Below, in pieces: positions 44,557 through 52,646 of a DNA stretch of 64,000 nt. Numbering within the stretch: the first letter of the stretch is position 1; each line of letters starts with the position of its first letter. The notes beneath the pieces are model-generated. The model was given only the letters and a program-made list of their open reading frames with translations. It searched no databases and was not told the DNA's origin. The position numbers and the translations under genes were made by a program. Source of the DNA: Mycolicibacterium holsaticum DSM 44478 = JCM 12374 (GTDB lineage Bacteria; Actinomycetota; Actinomycetes; Mycobacteriales; Mycobacteriaceae); the NCBI RefSeq assembly GCF_019645835.1, contig NZ_CP080998.1, positions 3,224,001-3,288,000 on the forward strand, in the 5' to 3' direction.

Positions 44557-45659
44557 CCGGCACCGTCAACAGCGCAATGAGTGCCGCCGAGCGCGAGGAC
44601 CGGGCGCTCGAACGCATCGACAGACAACGGCAGCGCCGACCGCGCCTGCTCGACGACGTGGTGACGCTCGCGCACGGCGCGGGCGGCAAGTCGTCGGCGG
44701 CGCTCGTCGACGCGGTGTTCCTCGAGGCGTTCCGCAATGACGAACTCGAACAGCTCGGTGACGCCGCCACCCTGCGTACCGCCTCCGGTGAGCGGCTGGC
44801 GTTCTCCACCGATTCGTATGTCGTGTCGCCGCGACGCTTTCCGGGTGGCTCCATCGGTCACGTCGCGGTGCATGGCACCATCAACGACCTCGCGGTGTCG
44901 GGCGCGCGGCCGCAGTGGCTGTCCGCGGCCTTCGTCATCGAAGAGGGTTTTGCGATTGCCGAACTGCGCGACATCGTCGCCGACATGAGCGAAGCGGCGG
45001 CGGCGGCCGGTGTGCAGATCGTCACCGGCGACACCAAGGTGGTCGGCAAGGGCGCCGCGGACGGCGTCTACGTGTGCACGACCGGTGTCGGTGTGATTCC
45101 GGCGGACAGAAGGCTTTCCCGTGAGCTTGTGCAACCCGGTGACAGCGTGCTGCTTTCGGGAACCATCGGTGAACACGGCATGGCGGTCATGCTGGCGCGC
45201 GGCGATCTGGCCATCGACGCCGACATCGCCTCTGACACCGCGCCCGTGCACGAACTGGTGGAGATCCTGTTGGCGGCGGCACCGTCGACGCGGTGGATGC
45301 GCGACGCCACCCGCGGCGGCGTCGGCACGGTGGTCAACGAACTTGTCAAGGACCGCCCGTTCGCGCTGATCCTCGACGAGGACCGGATTCCCGTTGCGCC
45401 GCTGGTGCTCGGCGCGTGCGACATGCTCGGCATCGACCCGCTGTACGTGGCCAACGAGGGCAAGTTCGTCGCCGTCGTACCCGCGCGGGAAGCCGAGGCG
45501 GCCGTCGCCGCGTTACGCGCACACCCGCAGGGGGCCGCGGCGGCCGTCGTCGGCGAGATCGTGCCCGAGCCGCCCGGAATCGTGGCGCTGCGAACATCTT
45601 TCGGCGGCAGCCGGATCGTCGACATGCTCGTCGGCGACCCGCTGCCGCGAATCTGCTGA
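44553..45659 (+). CDS. hypE: Carbamoyl-dehydrating enzyme HypE
   Basis: HypE accepts the carbamoyl group from HypF on its C-terminal cysteine and dehydrates it with ATP to a thiocyanate, the source of the CN ligands. The 368-residue protein ends in PRIC with the required terminal Cys. The PurM-like ATP domains show LAHGAGGKSSAALVDAVF, FSTDSYVVSPRRFPGGSIGHVAVHGTINDLAVSGA, and MRDATRGGVGTVVNEL. The first 35 residues (MTGTVNSAMSAAEREDRALE...) form a charged extension before the usual start. The overlap with the preceding SIS gene supports the ATG at 44553. Confidence 0.95.
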   Translation: MTGTVNSAMSAAEREDRALERIDRQRQRRPRLLDDVVTLAHGAGGKSSAALVDAVFLEAFRNDELEQLGDAATLRTASGERLAFSTDSYVVSPRRFPGGSIGHVAVHGTINDLAVSGARPQWLSAAFVIEEGFAIAELRDIVADMSEAAAAAGVQIVTGDTKVVGKGAADGVYVCTTGVGVIPADRRLSRELVQPGDSVLLSGTIGEHGMAVMLARGDLAIDADIASDTAPVHELVEILLAAAPSTRWMRDATRGGVGTVVNELVKDRPFALILDEDRIPVAPLVLGACDMLGIDPLYVANEGKFVAVVPAREAEAAVAALRAHPQGAAAAVVGEIVPEPPGIVALRTSFGGSRIVDMLVGDPLPRIC

Positions 45660-45683
45660 ACAGACAACCGGAGGGAGAAGCTG

Positions 45684-45965
45684 ATGTGTCTGGGCATTCC
45701 CGGTCAGGTGGTCGACATCGTCGACGCCGAGCAGTCCCTGGCCAAGGTCGACGTCAACGGCGTGCGCCGCAACATCAGCGTGCGGCTGCTGGCCGACGAC
45801 AACTTGCGCGTCGGTGACTGGGTGCTGGTACACGTCGGGTTCGCGATGGCCAAGATCGACAAACGCGAGGCTGCGATGACTCTCGACCAGGTGCAGAAGA
45901 TGGGCGCCGACTACGTGACCGAAATGGAAGCTTTCACTTCGTCTGAAATCACTTGGGAGGCTTGA
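45684..45965 (+). CDS. hypC: Hydrogenase assembly chaperone HypC (second copy)
   Basis: This 93-residue HypC paralogue begins MCLGIPGQVVDIVD with Cys2 and continues NISVRLLADDNLRVGDWVLVHVGFAMAKID. A C-terminal extension (about residues 66-93) is not found in the first copy. It has its own GGAGGGA ribosome site and ends one base before hypD. The pairing with hypD suggests that it forms the HypCD complex, while the copy at 39.9 kb may serve the large subunit. That division is an inference. Confidence 0.94.
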   Translation: MCLGIPGQVVDIVDAEQSLAKVDVNGVRRNISVRLLADDNLRVGDWVLVHVGFAMAKIDKREAAMTLDQVQKMGADYVTEMEAFTSSEITWEA

Positions 45966-45966
45966 T

Positions 45967-47094
45967 ATGAGGTTTGTCGACGAATTCCGAGACCCGGCGG
46001 CGGCACGCGCCCTGGTCAAGTCGATCACCGAGCTTGCCGGCGGCGACGACTTCAAGTTCATGGAGGTGTGCGGCGGCCACACCCACACCATCTACCGGCA
46101 CGGCATCGAGCACCTGCTGCCCCAGTCCGTCGAACTGGTGCACGGACCGGGATGCCCGGTGTGTGTCATCCCGATGGGCCGGATCGATGACGCGATGTGG
46201 CTGGCCGAACAGCCCGGCATCATCTTCACGACGTTCGGCGACATGATGCGCGTACCGGGGTCCAACGGCACCCTCATCGCGGCCAAGGCGCGCGGCGCCG
46301 ACGTACGGTTCGTCTACTCCCCACTCGACGCGCTCAAGCTGGCCGTCGACAATCCTGGCCGGCGCGTGGTGTTCTTCGCCGTCGGGTTCGAAACCACCGC
46401 GCCGTCGACCGCCGTGACGTTGGTGCGCGCACGTGCGTTAGGCGTGAAGAACTTCAGCGTGTTCTGCAACCACGTCACCATCGTTCCGCCGATCAAGGCC
46501 ATCCTCGAATCGCCCGATCTGCGACTGTCGGGGTTTCTCGGGCCCGGACACGTATCGACGGTGGTGGGCCTGCGCCCGTATCGCTTCGTACCCGACGTGT
46601 ACGGCAAGCCGATGGTGGTGGCCGGATTCGAGCCGCTCGACATCCTCGCGTCGGTGCACATGCTGCTGGCGCAGATCCGGCAGGGACGTTGTGAGGTGGA
46701 AAACCAGTACACCCGGGTGGTACGTCCCGAAGGCAACACTCAGGCGTTGAAGCTGATGGCCGAGACGTTCGAACTGCGTCCACATTTCGAATGGCGAGGT
46801 CTGGGGTTCATCTCGCAGAGCGCGCTCAAGGTTCACCGCGACTACGCGGAGTTCGACGCCGAGGCTACGTTCGAGATGCCCGGCGTGCGGGTCGCCGACC
46901 CCAAGGCGTGCCAGTGCGGCGAGGTCCTCAAGGGGGTGATCAAGCCGTGGGAATGCAAGGTATTCGGCACCGCGTGCACACCGGAGACCCCGATCGGTAC
47001 CTGCATGGTGTCTGCCGAGGGCGCCTGCGCCGCTTACTACAACTTCGGCCGGTTGCACCGGGAAACAGCGCTGGTGCTCGGCCGCCGCGGATAG
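45967..47094 (+). CDS. hypD: Hydrogenase maturation scaffold HypD
   Basis: HypD binds iron with HypC and is the site where CN and CO ligands are assembled. The 375-residue protein has the family motifs FMEVCGGHTHTIYRHG (Cys35) and VHGPGCPVCVIPMGRID (Cys63, Cys66). A late set of cysteines for the 4Fe-4S cluster reads ACQCGEVLKG, ECKVFGTACTPETPIGTC and AEGACAAYYNFG. The GGGAGG site precedes the ATG. It is the last recognisable hydrogenase gene of the operon. Confidence 0.97.
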   Translation: MRFVDEFRDPAAARALVKSITELAGGDDFKFMEVCGGHTHTIYRHGIEHLLPQSVELVHGPGCPVCVIPMGRIDDAMWLAEQPGIIFTTFGDMMRVPGSNGTLIAAKARGADVRFVYSPLDALKLAVDNPGRRVVFFAVGFETTAPSTAVTLVRARALGVKNFSVFCNHVTIVPPIKAILESPDLRLSGFLGPGHVSTVVGLRPYRFVPDVYGKPMVVAGFEPLDILASVHMLLAQIRQGRCEVENQYTRVVRPEGNTQALKLMAETFELRPHFEWRGLGFISQSALKVHRDYAEFDAEATFEMPGVRVADPKACQCGEVLKGVIKPWECKVFGTACTPETPIGTCMVSAEGACAAYYNFGRLHRETALVLGRRG

Positions 47095-47152
47095 CGAGAA
47101 CCCGTCGAGAGCGTCGCCGCAGCCCATGCGGCAAGGGTGAGGAGTGATAGTC

Positions 47153-47443
47153 ATGACAGAGCCGGAAGAAAAGGGATCGCGAGACACCGGTTCGGACGTG
47201 CCATCGGGAGGACCTGCGGATCGCCCGTCGGGTGAATACCAGGGTGACGAGTCCGTTCCCGCATACGGAAGTGACGAAAGGCCGGACTTCGAAACGAGCT
47301 TCACCAACGAACCGCCACGCGACGTCGAGTCGGCAGTACCGCCGTACGAGGGGCGTCAAAGCTCGGCAAAGCCGGCCGGCAGCGAAGACGGGGGCGCGGA
47401 ACGGACCGGTGGCGCGGTGAAGCCCGTCACCGATGCCGACTAG
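47153..47443 (+). CDS. Small hydrophilic protein of unknown function
   Basis: The 96-residue product is low-complexity and acidic (MTEPEEKGSRDTGSDVPSGG, then RPSGEYQGDESVPAYGSDER), without cysteines, signal or membrane segment. It is probably disordered. A GTGAGGAG ribosome site supports the ATG at 47153; a GTG at 47144 is possible. It follows hypD by 58 bases and precedes a clear terminator hairpin, so it may be the last gene of the hydrogenase transcript or a separate small gene. No family is recognised. Confidence 0.55.
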   Translation: MTEPEEKGSRDTGSDVPSGGPADRPSGEYQGDESVPAYGSDERPDFETSFTNEPPRDVESAVPPYEGRQSSAKPAGSEDGGAERTGGAVKPVTDAD

Positions 47444-47454
47444 AAGGCTCCGTC

Positions 47455-47473
47455 GCCGGGCGATACGCCCGGC
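47455..47473 (+). terminator. Hairpin terminator at the end of the hydrogenase region
   Basis: GCCGGGCG (47455-47462) pairs perfectly with CGCCCGGC (47466-47473) around an ATA loop, 12 bases after the last plus-strand stop and before the converging DUF3046 gene. Confidence 0.7.
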
Positions 47474-47528
47474 ACTGGCCGCGGCGAGCGGAAACGCTAG
47501 CCCTGAACGATGCAGCGGGTAACACAGC

Positions 47529-47723
47529 TCACCACTGATCACGCGGGACGTCGAAGTCCGCGCACAGTGCGCGCCAGACGTCGCGCGGGTCGACACCGGC
47601 CTCGATGGCCTGTACCGAGGTGCGACTGCCCAGCCCGCTCAGCACGTGGTCGACGATGATCGACGCGCCCCGAACGGGGCCGAACTGTTGCTCGACGAGT
47701 TCGTGAAATTCGGTCAACCGCAC
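47529..47723 (-). CDS. DUF3046 domain-containing protein
   Basis: This 64-residue protein begins at a GTG (VRLTEFHELVEQQFGPVRG) and ends in VWRALCADFDVPRDQW, the two conserved ends of the DUF3046 family. It matches Rv2738c, which in M. tuberculosis lies close to recA. Here the 16-kb hydrogenase region separates the two. It lies nine bases after the glycosyltransferase gene stop on the same strand. No function is known. Confidence 0.88.
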   Translation of the reverse strand: MRLTEFHELVEQQFGPVRGASIIVDHVLSGLGSRTSVQAIEAGVDPRDVWRALCADFDVPRDQW

Positions 47724-47732
47724 GGATCCAAT

Positions 47733-48896
47733 CTACGTGAGCGCGTTATGGCACACCTGTACCGGATCGTCGACGTCGGCCACCGAGGCGCCGGCTCTGC
47801 GCGCGGCTTCCCGATAGCGCGGCGATGACAACACCTCGCCGACCGCCGAGGCCAACGCATCCGCGGTCAGCGGCCGCACCAGCTGTGCACTGCCTTGTCG
47901 CACAACACGATTGGCGATCTCCCACTGGTCACCACCGCCGGGCACCACCACCAGTGGCACCCCGGCCAGCAGCGCTTTGGCCACCATGCCGTGCCCGCCG
48001 CCGCAGATCACCAGGTCAGCACGGGCCAGCAACTCGTCCTGGCGGCCCAGACCCACGACCGCCCACGGAGGCACCGGAACGTCGGGTCCGCCCAGTCGCG
48101 ACACCACCAGCCGCGCGCCCTGCGGCAGCGCCTCCCCCGGCCGCAACGCCTCCAGCGCCACCTCCGCCACACCGCGGGTGCCAGTCGTCGCGGTCGACGG
48201 TGCGACCACCACCACCGGACCCGAACCGGGCGGAACCCTCAACACCGAGGACGTCGGCTCGAAGTGCAGTGGCCCCACCAGCACCGCTTCGGCAGGCCAG
48301 TCGGGACGGGGCACCTCCAACGCAGGCAGGGTGGCGATGAGCCGACGCAGTGGCCCCGGATCCGATGTGGGCAGACCAATGTCGGCGCGCGCCGCCGCCC
48401 GCTGCCGCAGCCCTTCGCGCCACGACCGGGCGCTCAGCGCGCGCATCACCGTGTCGCGCAGCCGGCCGCGCACGCCGACCCCCGGCGCCAGCCCGCTGCC
48501 CACCGGCGGCAGCCCCTTCGACGGCCGGTACAGCGGGTGCGGGTTCAGCTCGATCCACGGCAGGTCCAGCAGTTCGGCGCAGAAGCCGCCGGCGACCGTG
48601 ATCACGTCCGACACCACCAGATCCGGGGCCAGCGCGCGCACCTGCGGCGCGTTCTGTACGGCCATCCGGGCCGCGCGCCGGTTGATCTTCGCGCCGGCGT
48701 CGGCGTCGTCGTCGAGGTCGGTGGGGTCAAGCCCGAGCAGTTGGACGGCGTCCACCCCGGCGGCCCGCGCGGTGTCCAGCCATTCTTTGCCGGTCAACAG
48801 CGTCGGCGAATCCCCGCTATCCAAAAAACGAAGGCACAGCGCGATCGCCGGAAATGCGTGCCCGGGATCGGGTCCGGCCACCACCGCGACGCGCAT
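47733..48896 (-). CDS. GT-B glycosyltransferase (MGT/UGT-like)
   Basis: The 387-residue protein corresponds to Rv2739c and resembles macrolide/UDP-glucuronosyl-type glycosyltransferases. The N-terminal Rossmann domain starts MRVAVVAGPDPGHAFPAIAL with GLDPTDLDDDADAG. The C-terminal donor-binding domain has VVVAPSTATTGTRGVAEVAL, LARADLVICGGGHGMVAKAL and GVPLVVVPGGGDQWEIANRV. It probably glycosylates a small lipid or secondary metabolite in the cytoplasm; donor and acceptor are unknown. The ATG at 48896 gives the family length. It is divergent from ephG. Confidence 0.83.
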   Translation of the reverse strand: MRVAVVAGPDPGHAFPAIALCLRFLDSGDSPTLLTGKEWLDTARAAGVDAVQLLGLDPTDLDDDADAGAKINRRAARMAVQNAPQVRALAPDLVVSDVITVAGGFCAELLDLPWIELNPHPLYRPSKGLPPVGSGLAPGVGVRGRLRDTVMRALSARSWREGLRQRAAARADIGLPTSDPGPLRRLIATLPALEVPRPDWPAEAVLVGPLHFEPTSSVLRVPPGSGPVVVVAPSTATTGTRGVAEVALEALRPGEALPQGARLVVSRLGGPDVPVPPWAVVGLGRQDELLARADLVICGGGHGMVAKALLAGVPLVVVPGGGDQWEIANRVVRQGSAQLVRPLTADALASAVGEVLSSPRYREAARRAGASVADVDDPVQVCHNALT

Positions 48897-48938
48897 TGGC
48901 CTACCCTGCCACAGGGCCTGCGCACTAGGCTGGCGAGC

Positions 48939-49379
48939 ATGACCGACCAGGCTGCCGCACTGAGAACTGACCTCGACAACGTGCGCGCGGTGGAGACCTT
49001 CCTCTACGCGCTGCAGGACGAGGACTTCGACTCCGTTGACAGGTTGCTCGCCGACGGGATCGAGTGGCAGAACGTCGGATATCCCACCATCCGCGGCCGG
49101 GAGCGCATCGTCGGCTTGATGCGCCGCGGCCAAGGCCGGCTGGGCTTCGAGGTGAAGATCCACCGCATCGCCGCAGAAGGCAACGCCGTGCTGACCGAGC
49201 GCACCGACGCGTTGGTGTTCGGCCCGATCCGCATTCAGTTCTGGGTGTGCGGCGCCTTCGAGGTGCACGGCGGGCGCATCACCTTGTGGCGCGATTACTT
49301 CGACACGCTGGACTTCCTCAAGGGCACGGTGCGCGGTCTGATCGCCACGGTGTTCCCCTCGCTGCGTCCGAGAATGTAG
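48939..49379 (+). CDS. ephG: Limonene-1,2-epoxide hydrolase family protein EphG
   Basis: This 146-residue protein has the SnoaL/NTF2-like cone fold of limonene-epoxide hydrolases: NVRAVETFLYALQDEDFDSV, VLTERTDALVFG and ITLWRDYFDTLDFLKG. The Asp-Arg-Asp catalytic set is plausible at ERTD and WRDYFD. It corresponds to Rv2740 EphG, for which activity on steroid- and fatty-acid-derived epoxides has been shown. The ATG has a weak ribosome site. It is followed 28 bases later by the DUF5313 gene on the same strand. Confidence 0.87.
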   Translation: MTDQAAALRTDLDNVRAVETFLYALQDEDFDSVDRLLADGIEWQNVGYPTIRGRERIVGLMRRGQGRLGFEVKIHRIAAEGNAVLTERTDALVFGPIRIQFWVCGAFEVHGGRITLWRDYFDTLDFLKGTVRGLIATVFPSLRPRM

Positions 49380-49407
49380 ATCGCCGGGAGTAGCATCGGT
49401 GGTCGAT

Positions 49408-49824
49408 ATGACTACCACAACCCCCCGAACCCGACCCAACCTCTGGGAGTACATCGGGTACAGCTACGGTCGTCGGCTGCCCGACTCGATGCGCGAATGG
49501 GTGCGAAACGACCTGGCGGGCGAGGGCGCGACGATCCGGATGATGGTCCGCGTCTTCATTCCCGCGTTCCTGGTGATGGCGCCGTTCTGGTTGATCCCGA
49601 CGACGTTGGTCGTGCACTTGTCGATGACGTTGCCGATCCTCATCCCGTTCGTCTATTTCTCGCACGCCCTCAACAAGGTGTGGCGCCGTCACATGCTGGC
49701 CAAGCACGGCCTGGACCCCAGCCTGGTCGACGAAATCCCCCGCCAGAAAAAGGCGCACCTGCACCAGGCGTACATCGAACGCTACGGCCCACGCTCGGGC
49801 CCGCCGAGTTCACACGACATCTGA
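49408..49824 (+). CDS. DUF5313 family membrane protein
   Basis: This 138-residue protein starts MTTTTPRTRPNLWEYIGYSYGRRLP, with WVRNDLAGEGATIRMMVRVF leading into two membrane helices (about residues 52-70 and 74-95). A basic cytoplasmic C-terminus follows. The opening is typical of DUF5313 proteins of mycobacteria. The ATG at 49408 is preferred to an upstream GTG at 49399. It converges with pspM, with four bases between stops. No function is known. Confidence 0.78.
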   Translation: MTTTTPRTRPNLWEYIGYSYGRRLPDSMREWVRNDLAGEGATIRMMVRVFIPAFLVMAPFWLIPTTLVVHLSMTLPILIPFVYFSHALNKVWRRHMLAKHGLDPSLVDEIPRQKKAHLHQAYIERYGPRSGPPSSHDI

Positions 49825-49828
49825 GCGG

Positions 49829-50647
49829 CTAAGCGCCGCGCAGCTGGCCCAACTCGTCGAACGCCTGCGCCCAGCCCAGCAGCCGGTCGGTGGCATTGGA
49901 CAGTTCGTCGCGGTACCGCTGTTGGGACATCGGTGAGCTCGACATCGGTCCGGCGTTCACCGCGGAGACCAATTGCGCTGCGGCGTTGACCATTTCGTCG
50001 TACTGCCGCGACCCGTGGTGCAGTTGCGCGGTGTACGCGCCGATGGTGGGAGCCAGGTGCGCACGTGACTGCGGCGCCGCCCGAACGGCCCGCTCCATCG
50101 ACACCACCTCGGTGGCGGTGGCCGCCATCGTCGCGGCGGTCTGATCGGCCGCGGTGCTCAGTTCGCGCAGTTCGTCAGGCGGCAGCATCCGCCCGCGCTC
50201 CATGACACCGAGCAGCGAGAACAGCCCGCGCTCGGAGGCGGCCAACGCGGCCATCGGCTGCCGGGCCGCCGAACCCCACGGCGGCAGCCGACGCGCCCCG
50301 CGAGATCGCCGCGGCGGCAACGGCTCGCGTCGCAGCCACCGATACCGCAGGAAGCTCAGCGTCGCCAGGAACGCCGCGCCCGCGGCGATGGGCGCCGGGA
50401 TGAACAGCGCCCACACCGGGGTGCTCCACGAGGCCAGCAGCCCGGTGACGCCGATCCAGAACACACACGACACGGTGAAGAACACCGTCAGACGCAACGC
50501 CCAGCGCCGCTTGCGCAGCAGTTTGGCGCGCGGATCGGATGCGGCGTTGAGCTTTTCGGCCAGCACGTCAGACCACTCGGCGGCGGTGTCGACGCCGCGC
50601 TGCATCAACGACCGCCAGGCCTCCGGCCGACTCGCGCGTGCGTTCAC
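49829..50647 (-). CDS. pspM: Phage-shock envelope stress protein PspM
   Basis: The 272-residue protein corresponds to Rv2743c (PspM), the membrane partner of PspA in the mycobacterial envelope-stress system. Residues 1-45 are cytoplasmic. Two adjacent membrane helices lie at about 52-70 and 77-98, and a basic loop (RREPLPPRRSRGARRLPPWG) precedes a long helical C-terminus rich in Ala, Met and Gln. It starts at a GTG with an AGGAAG site. It lies 30 bases after pspA on the same strand, giving the order clgR-pspA-pspM. Confidence 0.88.
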   Translation of the reverse strand: MNARASRPEAWRSLMQRGVDTAAEWSDVLAEKLNAASDPRAKLLRKRRWALRLTVFFTVSCVFWIGVTGLLASWSTPVWALFIPAPIAAGAAFLATLSFLRYRWLRREPLPPRRSRGARRLPPWGSAARQPMAALAASERGLFSLLGVMERGRMLPPDELRELSTAADQTAATMAATATEVVSMERAVRAAPQSRAHLAPTIGAYTAQLHHGSRQYDEMVNAAAQLVSAVNAGPMSSSPMSQQRYRDELSNATDRLLGWAQAFDELGQLRGA

Positions 50648-50677
50648 TGTGCTTCCTACGACTGTGCTTACTAAACG

Positions 50678-51487
50678 TTATTGAGACAACGGGTTTTCCG
50701 GCGTCACCTGATCGCCGGCGGGCTGCGCCGGCGCGGGCGTCGCCGTGCCACCGGCCGGCAGTTGCTCACCGCGCATCGAGGCCCGGATCTGCTCCAGCCG
50801 GGAATGGCCGGCCATCTGCACGCTGGCCTGCTGCACCTCGAGCATCCGGCCCTGCACCGAGTTCTGCGCCAGCTCGGCCGAACCCATGGCGTTGGCGTAG
50901 CGGCGTTCGATCTTCTGCCGCACCTCGTCGAGGCTCGGGGTGGCACCCGGCGCGGCGAGCTCGCTCATCGACTGCAGCGACGCGCTCACCTGCTCCTGCA
51001 TCTTGGCCTGCTCGAGCTGCGACAGCAGCTTGGTGCGTTCGCCGATCTTCTGCTGCAGCATCATCGCGTTCTGCTCGACGGCCTTCTTGGCCTGCCCGGC
51101 CGCCTGCAGGGCCTGGTCGTGCAGGCCCTTGAGGTCCTCGACGCTCTGTTCGGCGGTCACCAGCTGTGCGGCGAACGCCTCGGCGGCGTTGTTGTATTCG
51201 GTGGCCTTGGCGGCGTCACCGGCCGCGGTGGCCTGATCGGCCAGCGTCAGCGCCTGCCGCACGTTCACCTGCAGCTTCTCGATATCGGCGAGCTGGCGAT
51301 TGAGCCGCATCTCCAGCTGCCGTTGGTTACCGATGACCTGCGCAGCCTGCTGGGTCAACGCCTGGTGCTGCCGCTGGGCCTCCTCGATGGCCTGCTGAAT
51401 CTGCACCTTCGGATCGGCGTACTCGTCGACCTTGGAGCTGAACAGCGCCATCAGGTAGCGCCACGCCTTGACGAACGGATTGGCCAT
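50678..51487 (-). CDS. pspA: Phage shock protein A (35 kDa antigen family)
   Basis: PspA is a peripheral membrane protein of the ESCRT-III-like superfamily that stabilises the envelope and restrains ClgR. The 269-residue protein opens with the amphipathic helix [21 protein letters not shown]. It continues as a long coiled coil (about 25-235), with [20 protein letters not shown] and a region ending [21 protein letters not shown] Pro/Ala-rich tail closes it. The ATG is backed by AGGCGGAAT. It follows clgR by 105 bases. Confidence 0.94.
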   Translation of the reverse strand: MANPFVKAWRYLMALFSSKVDEYADPKVQIQQAIEEAQRQHQALTQQAAQVIGNQRQLEMRLNRQLADIEKLQVNVRQALTLADQATAAGDAAKATEYNNAAEAFAAQLVTAEQSVEDLKGLHDQALQAAGQAKKAVEQNAMMLQQKIGERTKLLSQLEQAKMQEQVSASLQSMSELAAPGATPSLDEVRQKIERRYANAMGSAELAQNSVQGRMLEVQQASVQMAGHSRLEQIRASMRGEQLPAGGTATPAPAQPAGDQVTPENPLSQ

Positions 51488-51592
51488 GAATCATTCCGCC
51501 TTCGTGTCTGTGGTTTTCTCGGACTCGGCGCCCCGGGTCACCGTGCTGCCCAATCTATCGGGTCAGCACCGATCACCACACCCAGAACCGGC

Positions 51593-51919
51593 TCAGGCCA
51601 CCGCCATCGACACGACCTGGGGAATGACGACTTTGGTGCTGGCGTCGATGTTGGCCGCACCCGCACCGGTGAACGCGGCGAGTTCTTCGCGTTCCATCTC
51701 CTCGCCGGCATCCGAGAGCACCCGGGACAACGGGATGTCCAGGGCACCGCAGATGGCGTTGAGCAGTTCACTGGAGGCTTCCTTGCGGCCGCGCTCCACC
51801 TCGGACAGGTAGCCCAGGCTCACGCGGGCGGAGTCCGACACTTCGCGCAGCGTGCGACCCTGCTCAATACGGGCACGACGCAGCACGTCGCCGATCACCT
51901 CGCGCAGCAATGCCGTCAT
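51593..51919 (-). CDS. clgR: Transcriptional regulator ClgR
   Basis: ClgR activates clp protease genes and the psp operon during envelope and redox stress. The 108-residue protein is an XRE-type helix-turn-helix regulator: [42 protein letters not shown] short C-terminal region ends [12 protein letters not shown]. Hydrophobic C-terminal residues of this kind make ClgR a Clp substrate in relatives. It is the first gene of the clgR-pspA-pspM unit, as in M. tuberculosis. Confidence 0.94.
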   Translation of the reverse strand: MTALLREVIGDVLRRARIEQGRTLREVSDSARVSLGYLSEVERGRKEASSELLNAICGALDIPLSRVLSDAGEEMEREELAAFTGAGAANIDASTKVVIPQVVSMAVA

Positions 51920-52017
51920 CGTGCTCTCCTAACCAACTCGAGTCGCGGGGGGTTCTCCCTAAGCAACGCTATGCACCGCCGGGATGGTTCCCGATGACGC
52001 AGATCAACTGTCAGATT

Positions 52018-52629
52018 TCAGGGCCGCGCGCGGGAATCCCTGACCGCGGAGATGACGTAGTCGAAGCCGGTGACCACCGTCAACACCACCGCCGCCCACA
52101 TCACCACCCACGCCCCGGCCAGCCAGCCGCCGGAAAGGGGCAGGATGAACAGCCCGATCGCCACCCCCTGCACGAACGTCTTCAGCTTGCCGCCGCGGCT
52201 GGCGGGGATCACGCCGTGGCGCAGCACGGCGAACCGCAGCACCGTGATCCCGACCTCACGCACCAGGATCACCACGGTGATCCACCACGGCAGATCCCCC
52301 AGCATCGACAGCCCGATCAGCGCGGCGCCGATCAGCGCCTTGTCGGCGATCGGGTCGGCCAGGGTGCCGAACTCGGTGACCATGCCGTAGCTGCGCGCCA
52401 ACGCGCCGTCGAAGCGGTCGGTGATCACCGCGACGGTGAACACCACGAATGCGGCTATCCGCCAGAAGGTTTCATGGCCGTCACCGACAAACAGCACCAC
52501 CAGGAAGACCGGGACCAACGCCATGCGCACGCCGGTGAGCACGTTTGCGATGTTGGCGACCCGGGCGCGCGGAACCAGCGGATCAGTATGAGGTTGGCCC
52601 GGCACCGCCACAGAATATCGGTTGCTCAA
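52018..52629 (-). CDS. pgsA3: CDP-alcohol phosphatidyltransferase PgsA3
   Basis: This 203-residue membrane enzyme belongs to the phosphatidylglycerophosphate synthase type that makes anionic phospholipids from CDP-diacylglycerol. The CDP-alcohol motif D-X2-DG-X2-AR-X8-G-X3-D-X3-D is visible in TDRFDGALARSYGMVTEFGT, followed by LADPIADK. Five to six membrane helices surround it. The likely start is a TTG at 52629 with GGGAGAG upstream; GTG codons at 52611 and 52605 are alternatives. Only 17 bases separate this start from that of the divergent argA. Confidence 0.9.
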   Translation of the reverse strand: MSNRYSVAVPGQPHTDPLVPRARVANIANVLTGVRMALVPVFLVVLFVGDGHETFWRIAAFVVFTVAVITDRFDGALARSYGMVTEFGTLADPIADKALIGAALIGLSMLGDLPWWITVVILVREVGITVLRFAVLRHGVIPASRGGKLKTFVQGVAIGLFILPLSGGWLAGAWVVMWAAVVLTVVTGFDYVISAVRDSRARP

Positions 52630-52646
52630 ACCGATACTCTCCCAGT

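Noticed and set aside
31588..47094. Assignment of the hydrogenase as group 2a (Huc-type)
   Set aside because: The small subunit has the CXXD proximal motif, the large-subunit L2 motif is DPCLPCGVHM, and the cluster lies by recA. All three fit group 1h (Hhy) better.
47895..48938. Plus-strand frame extending ephG upstream to 494 residues
   Set aside because: The extension is opposite the glycosyltransferase gene and is low-complexity. EphG starts at 48939 at the usual family length.
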